The notes below the pieces were generated by a model that saw only the letters and a list, made by a program, of their open reading frames with translations, was not told the DNA's origin and ran no database searches. A DNA stretch of 64,000 nucleotides from Kangiella sp. TOML190 (GTDB lineage: Bacteria > Pseudomonadota > Gammaproteobacteria > Enterobacterales > Kangiellaceae): NCBI RefSeq assembly GCF_023706045.1, contig NZ_BQYL01000001.1, positions 2,090,001-2,154,000 of the forward strand. Direction: 5' to 3'. The position numbers and the translations under genes were made by a program. How positions within the stretch are numbered: the stretch's first letter is position 1; every line of letters starts with the position of its first letter. This document shows positions 9,319 through 17,786 of this stretch, piece after piece.

Positions 9319-9352
9319 AAATGGGCAAAACGCTTACACGTTTTACCCATTT
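9319..9352 (-). promoter_or_regulatory. hairpin between acpP and fabF
   Basis: Two stacked stems, 9319-9325 with 9346-9352 and 9327-9332 with 9339-9344, close on a 6-base loop. No long T-run follows on the minus strand. It may be a partial terminator or an mRNA-stability stem that keeps acpP mRNA in excess over fabF; this is an inference from position. Confidence 0.5.
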
Positions 9353-9381
9353 TAGCACTTAATTATTTCAGACGAGTGAAA

Positions 9382-9621
9382 TTAAGCGTCAACGTTTGCC
9401 TTGATGTAATCAATGGCTGATTGAACCGTGTTGATTTTCTCTGCTTCCTCATCAGGAATTTCAGTATCAAACTCTTCTTCTAGAGCCATAACCAACTCAA
9501 CGGTATCTAGTGAATCAGCACCTAAATCGTCAACAAAAGAAGCTTCAGCAGTCACTTCATCTTCTTTAACACCCAGTTGCTCAACCACGATGTTTTTAAC
9601 GCGTTCTTCGATATTACTCAT
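9382..9621 (-). CDS. acpP: acyl carrier protein
   Basis: The 79-residue carrier of acyl intermediates in fatty-acid synthesis. The phosphopantetheine attachment site is Ser37 in the GADSLD motif, and the protein is highly acidic as usual. The ATG has an AGGA upstream (about 10 bases). It lies directly before fabF as in most gammaproteobacteria, but the usual upstream neighbour fabG is separated from it by a DUF4268 gene, so acpP probably uses a promoter in the 186-bp gap 9622-9807. Confidence 0.98.
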   Translation of the reverse strand: MSNIEERVKNIVVEQLGVKEDEVTAEASFVDDLGADSLDTVELVMALEEEFDTEIPDEEAEKINTVQSAIDYIKANVDA

Positions 9622-9807
9622 CTGTATAAAATCCTCGTTATATAACGCAAATTAGCTTATTGCGTGCGTATTTTAATTGTACCGCACAAAGTTGCAAGTC
9701 CGAATTCACTTTTTGCTAAATGGTCAGACCTCGAACAAATTACTACATTGGGGCAAAAATTACTAATTAAAGTGCCAGCTTTCATGGAAAGTTCATATTT
9801 TATAGTT

Positions 9808-10938
9808 TTAACGTTTTGTCGATTTAAGGCTATTAGAAATATCTAACAAATGATTCTTAAATGCTAGTTCAAGCTTAGTCATCTGCACAACTAACCATTC
9901 GACCATTTCCAGCCAATTATCTTTATTATGGCCTTCTATCAGCTTAGAAAATTGCACTCGACTCGATTTCTTATCGTCTAACCGTAACCACTCTAATGGT
10001 TGTCCAAAAGCATTTTCAATTTCTTCCTTTCTAGTGAGTAAACTATCGAAAATGAATTTATTTTGACTTGTGTCACTTCTAGCAAACCATAACTCAACTC
10101 TGATTTCTTTGGTGCCAAAAATCATAGCGTAAGGACAGCCACTTAAACCTGAACCAGCGTTTTGCCAGTGGTCTCTAGAAGGACTTATATTATCGTACAA
10201 ACGACAGGAGCTGTCTTTCATAGCTTCAATAGCCAGAGCCCAAAACTCTTGTCTAATTTTATGGCGGCTTTTAAGCTCTTTTACAGCCTTTTTCTCATCG
10301 GCTTCTTTAGCAGAAATTCCTATCATCAACTCTTTTGCTTCGGGTGGCGGTATAATTTGCTCAACATTAAGCAGCAGCTCTTCATCGAAACTATACGGGG
10401 TTACTTTAAAACACTGCAGGTGTATGCCATGAGCTAACAACCATAATGCTGTACTAGTTACTTCCTTCCTAAAATTAGCCGCCACCAGCATAATTCTCTG
10501 GTCATTACCGCTATTTACGACCACCTCATTTAGATCCAGAACCTCAAAAAATTCACAAAGCCTATCTGCAGCGCTGGCCTCTCTGTCAAAGGTGCGCAAG
10601 TAACTTTGATAGATCTCGATGATTTGATTTTTATTTAGATTGGAACAGTAGGAAGTATACTTTAAAGCTTGCCAAACCACATCTCGACCAGAATCATTAA
10701 GCTTGTTTTCGATAATTACTAAATTGCCATCTTTATCTAAAGCCAGAAGATCCAGTCTTTCGCGAGTATCATCAAAACCATCAAACTCTTTCTGAATAAT
10801 TAATAACTCCTCTCCAAGCGCCCTTGGTTCCTTCTCAAGCCACTCTTGGAGATGATTTCGCTCACTAAACCCTAGCTCAGCAAAAGATTTTTTAGTGATG
10901 GAAGTAATTTTGTTCAATTCTTGATCTATTTTATACAT
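9808..10938 (-). CDS. DUF4268-type protein with N-terminal PD-(D/E)xK nuclease-like domain
   Basis: A 376-residue soluble protein with no signal peptide. Residues ~45-120 look like a PD-(D/E)xK nuclease core: ERLDLLALD holds Asp63, and VIIENKL holds the E77-x-K79 pair, a spacing common in restriction-like and NucS-like folds. The C-terminal half (about 215-370) resembles DUF4268, with the hydrophobic segment EIRVELWF. Its function is unknown; related proteins occur as orphans or beside restriction-type genes. It lies between fabG and acpP, where no gene is expected, so it is probably an insertion. AAGGA lies about 6 bases upstream of the ATG. A large palindrome sits between it and fabG. Confidence 0.7.
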   Translation of the reverse strand: MYKIDQELNKITSITKKSFAELGFSERNHLQEWLEKEPRALGEELLIIQKEFDGFDDTRERLDLLALDKDGNLVIIENKLNDSGRDVVWQALKYTSYCSNLNKNQIIEIYQSYLRTFDREASAADRLCEFFEVLDLNEVVVNSGNDQRIMLVAANFRKEVTSTALWLLAHGIHLQCFKVTPYSFDEELLLNVEQIIPPPEAKELMIGISAKEADEKKAVKELKSRHKIRQEFWALAIEAMKDSSCRLYDNISPSRDHWQNAGSGLSGCPYAMIFGTKEIRVELWFARSDTSQNKFIFDSLLTRKEEIENAFGQPLEWLRLDDKKSSRVQFSKLIEGHNKDNWLEMVEWLVVQMTKLELAFKNHLLDISNSLKSTKR

Positions 10939-11028
10939 AAAAATCCTTTTTCATTAATCGTTAGCGTTCAGCGAAATTGTTAAACACATCATTTTAATGG
11001 CTAGATTTTTTTTGAGCTGGCGTGGCTT

Positions 11029-11086
11029 GCTGATTAAATTTTTAATGAGTGGGTATCAAACCCATGATTTATAAAATTTAATCAGC
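11029..11086. repeat. long perfect palindrome between fabG and the DUF4268 gene
   Basis: Arms 11029-11041 and 11074-11086 are perfect 13-bp complements, and an inner stem pairs 11050-11054 with 11060-11064. No T-run follows on the minus strand, so it is not a standard intrinsic terminator. It may mark the edge of the inserted gene or act as an RNA structure at the 3' end of fabG mRNA. Confidence 0.6.
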
Positions 11087-11116
11087 GTAACAAAGCCAAC
11101 AACGAAAATAATCGCT

Positions 11117-11863
11117 TTAAATCATGTGCATACCGCCATTGACGTTGATAGTCTCTCCGGTGATGTATCCTGCATCATCACTCGCTAAGAAGTTAACCGC
11201 ACCGGCAATATCCTCTGGCGAACCTAAACGTACCATCGGCACTTGATCGAGCATCACTTTGCGCTGTTCATCACTTAAGGCTTTGGTCATATCGGTATCG
11301 ATAAAGCCCGGGGCTACCACATTAACGGTTACGCCACGCGAGCCGATTTCTTTTGCTAAGGATTTTGAGAAACCAATAAGACCAGCTTTGGCGGCACAAT
11401 AATTGGATTGGCCTGGATTACCCATAGTACCGACAACAGAGCCGATGGTGACGATTCGGCCCCATTTGGCTTTCATCATGCCGCGCAAGCAAGCTTTAGA
11501 CAGTCTGAATACGGAGGTTAGGTTGGTATTCATAATATCGTTCCACTCCTCGTCTTTCATACGCATCAAAAGGTTATCGCGAGTAATACCGGCGTTGTTA
11601 ACCAAGATCTGCGGCGCACCGCCAGCGTCTTCTTTAATCTGCTTTAGAACACTATCAATACTTTCCGCATCGGTTACGTTCAGGCAAAGTCCTTTACCTG
11701 CTAGGCCTGCCGCCTTAAAGTTCTCGCTAATTTTCTCCGCGCCCGCTTCTGAAGTGGCGGTGCCGAAAACGGTGGCACCGGATTGGGCTAAACGGTGGGC
11801 AATGGCTTGTCCGATACCGCGGCTAGCGCCTGTAACTAGGGCAATTTTTTGTGACTCACTCAT
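11117..11863 (-). CDS. fabG: 3-oxoacyl-ACP reductase
   Basis: The NADPH-dependent reductase of fatty-acid elongation. TGASRGIG is the cofactor glycine loop, NNAGITRDNLL the following strand, and S-x-Y-CAAK the Ser-Tyr-Lys catalytic group (Tyr about 152, SNYCAAKAG). GFIDTDMT and GGMHMI at the end are diagnostic for FabG rather than other SDRs. The length of 248 aa is typical. The usual upstream neighbour fabD lies more than 5 kb away because a TonB receptor block is inserted between them, so fabG needs a promoter in 11864-11985. Confidence 0.96.
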   Translation of the reverse strand: MSESQKIALVTGASRGIGQAIAHRLAQSGATVFGTATSEAGAEKISENFKAAGLAGKGLCLNVTDAESIDSVLKQIKEDAGGAPQILVNNAGITRDNLLMRMKDEEWNDIMNTNLTSVFRLSKACLRGMMKAKWGRIVTIGSVVGTMGNPGQSNYCAAKAGLIGFSKSLAKEIGSRGVTVNVVAPGFIDTDMTKALSDEQRKVMLDQVPMVRLGSPEDIAGAVNFLASDDAGYITGETINVNGGMHMI

Positions 11864-11989
11864 AATATTCTCTAGGTTGTTATTTCGTATTTAATTGTTG
11901 GCAAGATTACCAAAGAATAGGCGCTATCGCTATTAACTATTGGTCTGATTAGTTGTGAGCTAATATCGCTTACTTTTTTGTAAGCCATA

Positions 11990-12017
11990 AAAAAAGCAGA
12001 CCTAAGCCTGCTTTTTT
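11990..12017. terminator. terminator after the TonB receptor gene
   Basis: Arms 11990-11999 and 12008-12017 are complementary (AGCAG/CTGCT core with flanking A and T runs) around an 8-base loop. The A-run on the left gives a U-tract on the minus strand, so it ends transcription from the receptor before fabG; it could work on either strand. A second small hairpin (11968-11973 with 11980-11985) is next to it. Confidence 0.8.
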
Positions 12018-12032
12018 TATTTAGAGTCGCTT

Positions 12033-14399
12033 TTAATAAGACCAAGTAAAGTTTATCCCAAACATTCGTGGCTCACCGCGCTGCGATACCGGAGAGTCCA
12101 GAACTTCCGCTTGGCCACCAATAAAGTAAAGGTACTCCTCATCAAACACATTGTTAGCGAAGACGCCAATGGTTAAGTCGCCCTCGGAGTTTGTCCAGCT
12201 AACCTTTACGTTAGAAATATCATAACCGTCAATAATTCGACTAGCATCTAAACCTGAATTGTGCGCTCTTTCTGAGACATGATGGTAGTCCATGTAGAAG
12301 CGCCACTCGTCTCCATTAGCCGTTGGAATATAGTAATCCACAAAAATATTGTATTTATCTTCTGGCATCCCCGATAGCGGTTCACCCGTTAGATCGTTAG
12401 CATTGGTATCGCCCGGGAAAAATGCATAGCGGGTATACTCAGTTTTCAAATGACTATAGTTACCAGCAATATTGAGATTGTCAGTTACTCTCCAATGAAA
12501 CTCAAACTCATAACCATCGCCTTCAGCATCGGCGTTACGGATGTTATAAGTTGGTATTGCTCCTTGCGGGCCGGATAAACGGAAAATCTGCAAGTTATCC
12601 GTGTCATAATCAAAGGCCGACAAGCTCATGGTAAAGCGCCCATCAGCAAACGAGCCTTTATAGCCCGCTTCATAGCTGGTTACTTCTTCTGGATCAAAAG
12701 CTGGATCTAGCCCTAATGAATTAAAACCACCGGATTTAAAGCCTTCTGAGCCGCTGATATAAAACATGTGATCACGGTTCGGTTTATAACTAAAGACTAC
12801 CCGTGGCGAGAAATCGCTCCAGTGATCTTTTTGTTGTACCGCTGGCGAAAACTGATCAAAGAACACTAAACCAAAGGGCACATTATCAACCCCAAAGAAT
12901 GGCAAAATAATTTCATTTTGATATTCGCTGAAAATCGTGAAGTCTTTATCGTCGTAAGTAAAGCGACCACCGACGGTCACGTCAAAATACTCATTAAAGG
13001 AATAAGCCATGTCCCCATAAATGGCAAAGCTTTCGGTAACCGAATTAACATCCGTAATTTCGGTCCAAGGACGATTTAAATTCGCACCGACGATCACGCT
13101 GACCACTTGATCCACAGGGATCCCTAAACCAGCAGATAAGGCCGCCAATTCATTGGGTAAGTTCTGTTGCAAGAAACCGCCCCAACCTGTGCCTAGCGGA
13201 GTTTGTAATACTTGCCCCGCGGACAAACCAGCAGAGGTTAAGAAAAAGGTATCCAGCGTGTTAGTAGTAACATTAACTACTGAGGCTTGGCTAACGTCTT
13301 CTTTAAAGTAAGTAAAACCAGTGGTCCATTGCAAAGGGCCTTCGCCAGTTGAGGTTATACGAAATTCTTGGCTGATTTGATCTTGATCTTCATCGTTATC
13401 CGAATCGAAGTACCAACGAGGTTGCGCCGTTCCGTCTTCTTCTTGGAAGTTGTGCGAGCTGTACTTTCGATAAGCTGAAATAGAGGTAAACTCAAAATTG
13501 TCAAATTGAGTTGTTATGGTCAATGAGCCGCCCATCAATTCGCGACGTTCATTGGAATCAAAATCCGTGTCGTAAGAACCAAACGGATCGGCCGGACTGA
13601 TCGCGGGGTTTAAACTCAAGGCTTGACGCGCATCTTGATCGAGATTGTCATAATCAAAAATAAACAAGGCTTCGGTATCGTCACTAACATCTGCTAAAAA
13701 CTTCAAATTAGCGCCATAGCTGTCTTGTTCATACAGATCTGAGCCACCATTTAAATTGTTCAACCAACCATCGCGATTATTGGTGACCAAGCTTCCACGA
13801 AAATATAAATCTTCTTTTAATTTGCTATTGTAAGTCGTTTCAAGTCGCACTTTATTGTATCGACCCAATGTTAACCGAGTTTTCCCTTCCGAATGTTCGG
13901 TCGGTTTTTTGGTAATAAGATGTATAGCGCCGGCAGCAGCGTTACGTCCAAACAAGGTACCTTGCGGGCCACGTAAAACTTCTACTCGCTCAACGTCGTT
14001 AAAATTAAAGTGTGATGCAGCGCCACGACCAACATAAACACCATCCACATAAACCGCTACGGCTGGATCGGAGCCAACACCAAAATCGGAAGTGGTGATA
14101 CCACGAATGGTGTAATTGGGTTGGGTCGCTTGAATATTGTTACCTTCGACCCCTGGTGCAAAACGTAATATGTCATTAACGTCCTCAGAGCCGGTATCCA
14201 CAATCATTTGTTCGTTAACAGCAGAAATAGATAGCGGAACATCTTGAATGCGCTGAACCCGCTTTTGCGCGGTTACCTTAATAACGTTTTCATCACTGGT
14301 ATCATCGTCATTGGCATCATCCGCTGCATAGCTTACCCCACTGAAAGCTAGCGCCATGGCAACGGCTAATTTCTTAATATGAAACTTTTGGCTTGTCAT
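12033..14399 (-). CDS. TonB-dependent outer-membrane receptor
   Basis: A plug-and-barrel receptor that imports a bulky substrate (siderophore, glycan, vitamin or similar) using TonB energy. The signal peptide (FHIKKLAVAMALAFSGVSYA) ends at about residue 25. Next come a TonB-box-like segment (ENVIKVTAQK), the plug with VERVEVLRGPQGTLFGRNAA, and a 22-strand-size barrel ending in FTWSY with an aromatic last residue. I chose the ATG at 14399 over a TTG at 14441 because it gives a clean signal peptide. It resembles the large iron/carbohydrate TBDR groups of marine bacteria, but the ligand is unknown. It is divergent from the beta-helix lipoprotein and diheme cytochrome genes, which are its likely partners. 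Confidence 0.93.
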   Translation of the reverse strand: MTSQKFHIKKLAVAMALAFSGVSYAADDANDDDTSDENVIKVTAQKRVQRIQDVPLSISAVNEQMIVDTGSEDVNDILRFAPGVEGNNIQATQPNYTIRGITTSDFGVGSDPAVAVYVDGVYVGRGAASHFNFNDVERVEVLRGPQGTLFGRNAAAGAIHLITKKPTEHSEGKTRLTLGRYNKVRLETTYNSKLKEDLYFRGSLVTNNRDGWLNNLNGGSDLYEQDSYGANLKFLADVSDDTEALFIFDYDNLDQDARQALSLNPAISPADPFGSYDTDFDSNERRELMGGSLTITTQFDNFEFTSISAYRKYSSHNFQEEDGTAQPRWYFDSDNDEDQDQISQEFRITSTGEGPLQWTTGFTYFKEDVSQASVVNVTTNTLDTFFLTSAGLSAGQVLQTPLGTGWGGFLQQNLPNELAALSAGLGIPVDQVVSVIVGANLNRPWTEITDVNSVTESFAIYGDMAYSFNEYFDVTVGGRFTYDDKDFTIFSEYQNEIILPFFGVDNVPFGLVFFDQFSPAVQQKDHWSDFSPRVVFSYKPNRDHMFYISGSEGFKSGGFNSLGLDPAFDPEEVTSYEAGYKGSFADGRFTMSLSAFDYDTDNLQIFRLSGPQGAIPTYNIRNADAEGDGYEFEFHWRVTDNLNIAGNYSHLKTEYTRYAFFPGDTNANDLTGEPLSGMPEDKYNIFVDYYIPTANGDEWRFYMDYHHVSERAHNSGLDASRIIDGYDISNVKVSWTNSEGDLTIGVFANNVFDEEYLYFIGGQAEVLDSPVSQRGEPRMFGINFTWSY

Positions 14400-14572
14400 C
14401 TTTACCCCCGGTTTTGCTTTTATTGCTATGGTTGTTTTCAAATTTATTGTCTAGCCTTTTGGCCATTTATTTGAGCAGTATCACATATCCGACCTGTATA
14501 TTACTAAAAAATATTAATTGTTCCTAATTCGGTTATTGCTTTTTTATTAATTTGGCACTATCGTACCATTTA

Positions 14573-14636
14573 TTGTTTGTTTGTTTGTTTGTTTGTTTGT
14601 TTGTTTGTTTGTTTGTTTGTTTGTTTGTTTGTTTGT
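14573..14636. repeat. (TTTG)15 tetranucleotide microsatellite
   Basis: Fifteen perfect TTTG units (14576-14635), with a partial TTG before and a T after, give 64 bases of pure repeat. It ends 27 bases before the ATG of the beta-helix lipoprotein gene and lies 174 bases upstream of the divergent receptor start. The frame of the lipoprotein is closed by a TAG directly before its ATG, so the repeat is not translated in that frame. Repeats of this length change number by slipped-strand mispairing, so transcription or 5' leader length may vary. Confidence 0.97.
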
Positions 14637-14663
14637 GAAGTTTTTACTGCGAGTAAGTTATAG

Positions 14664-15887
14664 ATGAAAAACCTAGCGGCTGTGACGAGCTTATTACTGC
14701 TTGTAGCCTGTTCTGACGATAAACCAGTGCTCTCGGAAAGCGACAAGGCGTTTCAAAAAACTTTGATGACCCAGCTTATTTCTGCCAAGAGCGGCGATAT
14801 CATTGAATTGCCCGCAGGTAACTATTCTTTCAATCGTAGCTTAAGCCTTAACGTTGATGGCGTTACCATTCGCGGTCAAGGTCAGGATAAATCGATTTTA
14901 TCTTTTAAAGCTCAGATTCAAGGCGCCGAAGGGCTGATAGTCAATGCCGATAACATTACCTTAGAAAACTTTGCGATCGAAGATGCGGTTGGCGATGCAT
15001 TGAAGGTGAATGAATCGGAGAACTTGATCATTCGCGGCATTCGCACCGAATGGACCAATGGGCCAGATGTAGATAATGGCGCTTATGGGATCTACCCAGT
15101 GCAATCAAAGAATGTCCTTATCGAAAACAGCATCGCCATTGGAGCTTCCGACGCTGGAATTTATGTAGGCCAATCGGAAAACATTGTGGTTCGCAACAAC
15201 ATCGCCAGACACAATGTCGCAGGTATAGAAATTGAAAACTCTTACAAGGCCGATGTGTATAACAACTTAGCCGAAGAAAATACCGGTGGCATCTTAGTAT
15301 TTAACATGGCCGAGCTTGAAATCCGCGGCCATCATAGCCGAGTTTTTAACAATAAAGTTTATAATAATAATACTGACAATTTTGCTGCCAAAGGCGTTCC
15401 CGTCTCTGTTGTACCGGCGGGTACTGGCATTATGGTGTTGGCTAATGATGAAGTTGAAATCTTCGATAATGAGCTGAAAAACAATAATACTGCGCATATC
15501 ACCATCGCTAGCTATTTTTCTGCGGAATGGCCATTTGATGAGGCAAAATTCGATCCCTATCCGCAAAAGATTTCGATCCACGACAATCAATTTATTGGTG
15601 GCGGTGAAAGCCCCGATCATTTTGACTTGAAAGCCTTAAAAGTTGCTAAATTCGGCCTAAATGGTGCTTTGCCCAACATCATTTGGGACGGTGCTTACGA
15701 CACAAAGAAATTTACTAATAAACATGCTGGTGCTAAAGCCACTTTGTGTATCTATAGTTCCAAAGCAACCTTTGCTAACGTGGATCTACCTAATGATTTG
15801 CAGGATTTTTCCACCGATAGAACGGCCCATGACTGCCAAGATTATCAATTAGAAGCGGTGGTATTGCCGGAACATTTTAATTCTTGA
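14664..15887 (+). CDS. parallel beta-helix repeat lipoprotein
   Basis: A 407-residue lipoprotein: a short signal peptide ends in the lipobox LVAC with Cys16. Residues ~45-330 form repeated right-handed beta-helix rungs (recurring N-x-(I/V)-x-(I/V)-x-x-N spacing, for example SKNVLIENSIA and SENIVVRNNIA), as in pectate-lyase and NosD-like folds. Family members of this type are found next to a diheme cytochrome such as Shewanella SO_2930, and that gene follows here with a 1-bp overlap. The Gly/Asn ladder suggests binding or cutting of a polysaccharide, but no clear catalytic residues can be assigned. The ribosome binding site is weak, and a (TTTG)15 tract lies just upstream. Confidence 0.88.
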   Translation: MKNLAAVTSLLLLVACSDDKPVLSESDKAFQKTLMTQLISAKSGDIIELPAGNYSFNRSLSLNVDGVTIRGQGQDKSILSFKAQIQGAEGLIVNADNITLENFAIEDAVGDALKVNESENLIIRGIRTEWTNGPDVDNGAYGIYPVQSKNVLIENSIAIGASDAGIYVGQSENIVVRNNIARHNVAGIEIENSYKADVYNNLAEENTGGILVFNMAELEIRGHHSRVFNNKVYNNNTDNFAAKGVPVSVVPAGTGIMVLANDEVEIFDNELKNNNTAHITIASYFSAEWPFDEAKFDPYPQKISIHDNQFIGGGESPDHFDLKALKVAKFGLNGALPNIIWDGAYDTKKFTNKHAGAKATLCIYSSKATFANVDLPNDLQDFSTDRTAHDCQDYQLEAVVLPEHFNS

Positions 15888-17083
15888 TGAAAAACCGATT
15901 TTTCAGTTACTACCCCTTAGTCGCAACTTTGTTCTTAGTAACGGGTTGCGACTATTCTTTTCAATCCAAACCTTTTCAACCTGAAGGTTTAAAGCTAGAG
16001 CAAAAACCAAAAGCTGAACTAACAAGTTTCAATGCTACACAGATCCCGCAAAAGCTCTCCGAATGGAGTTTGTTATACCTCACTCAAGGCCAACTCAAGC
16101 TGCATAGCGACGCCGTGCCTTACCATTTAAATACTCCTTTATTTAGTGATTATGCGCACAAGTTCCGCTCACTATGGATCCCAGAACAGAGCAAAATAAA
16201 AGTCTTAGTTAATGGCGATCTAGAGTTTCCTATTGGTTCGGTTTTAAGCAAAACTTTTTATTATCCGCGTAAAGATTTTAATAAACAAAAGCTGATAGCA
16301 TTACAAAACGATACGGCCCACAGCCAAGGCCGAAGCATCGATTTGGCACAAAACCAGCTCATAGAAACACGCCTACTCATCAAACAACTGGATGGCTGGC
16401 AAGCCCTGCCCTACGTTTGGAATAAACAGCAAACCGAGGCGATATTAGAAATTACTGGTAGTAGCCAATTGATAAGTTTGAATGGCGAACAAACACAAGA
16501 ATTTACCTACATGGTACCGGATGCTAATCAATGTAAAGGTTGTCATGTGACTAACCATACTAGCGGCGAGTTAAAACCTATAGGGCCCAAAATTCGGCAT
16601 CTGGATCTGGCTTACGAATACCGCCCTGATTTTAGCCAAAACCAGTTAATTTATTGGCAACAGCAAGGTTTGATTGACATGCTGCCGCTGAGTAATAACG
16701 TCTCGAGTTTTGATTGGCGAAACCGTAATGCTAACCTTGCTGAAGCGGCGCGATCGTACCTGGATATTAATTGTGCCCATTGCCATAACCCAGATGGCCC
16801 AGCGGATACTTCGGCTCTGTATCTGAATAAACAAAATCTAACTAAAGCACACCTAGGCATTTGCAAAACCCCTGTTGCCGCAGGCAAAGGTACAGGCAAC
16901 CGTGCTTATGACATTACTCCTGGCAAAGCTGATCAATCAATTATGGTGTTTAGGATGGAATCGAATGATCCGAGTATTGCAATGCCTGAGCTTGGACGCT
17001 CGGTGATTCATGAAGAAGGTGTCGAGCTGATTAAACAGTGGATCAATCAAATGGACGGCGCTTGCACTATCCCTGCGGCATAA
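15887..17083 (+). CDS. SO2930-like diheme c-type cytochrome lipoprotein
   Basis: A 398-residue lipoprotein with lipobox LVTGC (Cys21) and two heme c attachment motifs, CKGCH (C216) and CAHCH (C296), each with its proximal His. Distal Met ligands may come from the C-terminal part (for example AMPELG). The start ATG overlaps the stop of the beta-helix gene (TGATG), so the two are translationally coupled. I preferred this ATG to a TTG one codon upstream. Such cytochromes are recurrent partners of beta-helix lipoproteins; the electron donor and the substrate are unknown. It needs the Ccm maturation system, which is not in the window. It ends 6 bp from the convergent TetR gene. Confidence 0.9.
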   Translation: MKNRFFSYYPLVATLFLVTGCDYSFQSKPFQPEGLKLEQKPKAELTSFNATQIPQKLSEWSLLYLTQGQLKLHSDAVPYHLNTPLFSDYAHKFRSLWIPEQSKIKVLVNGDLEFPIGSVLSKTFYYPRKDFNKQKLIALQNDTAHSQGRSIDLAQNQLIETRLLIKQLDGWQALPYVWNKQQTEAILEITGSSQLISLNGEQTQEFTYMVPDANQCKGCHVTNHTSGELKPIGPKIRHLDLAYEYRPDFSQNQLIYWQQQGLIDMLPLSNNVSSFDWRNRNANLAEAARSYLDINCAHCHNPDGPADTSALYLNKQNLTKAHLGICKTPVAAGKGTGNRAYDITPGKADQSIMVFRMESNDPSIAMPELGRSVIHEEGVELIKQWINQMDGACTIPAA

Positions 17084-17089
17084 AAAGCA

Positions 17090-17746
17090 CTAACTCAGTC
17101 CCGATAAAAGCTTATCAACTACAACAGTAACTTGTTTTTTATCCACTTGCGGCGTTTTATTTTGCCGCGTCAAAATGGCCTTGTCTTCTAGATATTGAAT
17201 CGAAGCAATAACCATCAAAGCATGCTCTTTTGGTTTGCGGACACCAAGTAGATTTAGAATTTGAGCGATATTTTGTTCAAAGTATTCGCGGATCTGATTA
17301 ACTTTATGAGCTAAGCTGGGTTCTATTGTTGCGTACTGTAAAAACGAACGTTCAATAATGCGAGACTCAACCTCAGAAACTTGTTGTTGAATGTATTGAA
17401 TGAGTATCTGCTTGATTTGCTCAACCAGCTGTTGCTTGTTAAGTTTTTTACTCCCTTCATCCACAACTAAGCCAATAATCTCAGCAAAAGCTTGTTGCTG
17501 CTGATTCAAGTTTTGCTGCATAAAATACACAAAACTGTCCACAATCAACTGATCTATGTCAGAAAAATAATAGGTAGTAGCAGACAAGGGAACCTGCGCT
17601 AATTCGGCAACTGCGCGATGTCGAACACCGCGCACGCCTTCTTTTCGAATAAGCTCAAGGGCAGCCTGCAATAGATCATTGCGCCTTTGAATTGAGCTCG
17701 CCCTTTTAGGCACTCGCCCACGGTATTCTAAAATATCTTGTTGCAT
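17090..17746 (-). CDS. TetR family transcriptional regulator
   Basis: A 218-residue regulator with a TetR-type N-terminal helix-turn-helix (about residues 18-62): RRNDLLQAALELI is helix 1, then VRGVRHRAVAELAQVPLSATTYYFSDIDQLI contains the turn and recognition helix. The C-terminal ligand domain is helical and Gln-rich and is not recognisable by ligand. It lies 40 bp downstream of fabD and may be cotranscribed with it. It could control the neighbouring TonB receptor/cytochrome block or fatty-acid genes; the sequence does not decide between these. Confidence 0.88.
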   Translation of the reverse strand: MQQDILEYRGRVPKRASSIQRRNDLLQAALELIRKEGVRGVRHRAVAELAQVPLSATTYYFSDIDQLIVDSFVYFMQQNLNQQQQAFAEIIGLVVDEGSKKLNKQQLVEQIKQILIQYIQQQVSEVESRIIERSFLQYATIEPSLAHKVNQIREYFEQNIAQILNLLGVRKPKEHALMVIASIQYLEDKAILTRQNKTPQVDKKQVTVVVDKLLSGLS

Positions 17747-17786
17747 GAGAAGTTGCCTAACACTCCAAGCCGAGAATAATTACATC

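Noticed and set aside
14573-14636. TTTG tract as a translated repeat with phase-variable reading frame
   Set aside because: The TAG immediately before the lipoprotein ATG closes the frame, and no upstream start in frame covers the repeat, so any effect must be on transcription or the leader.
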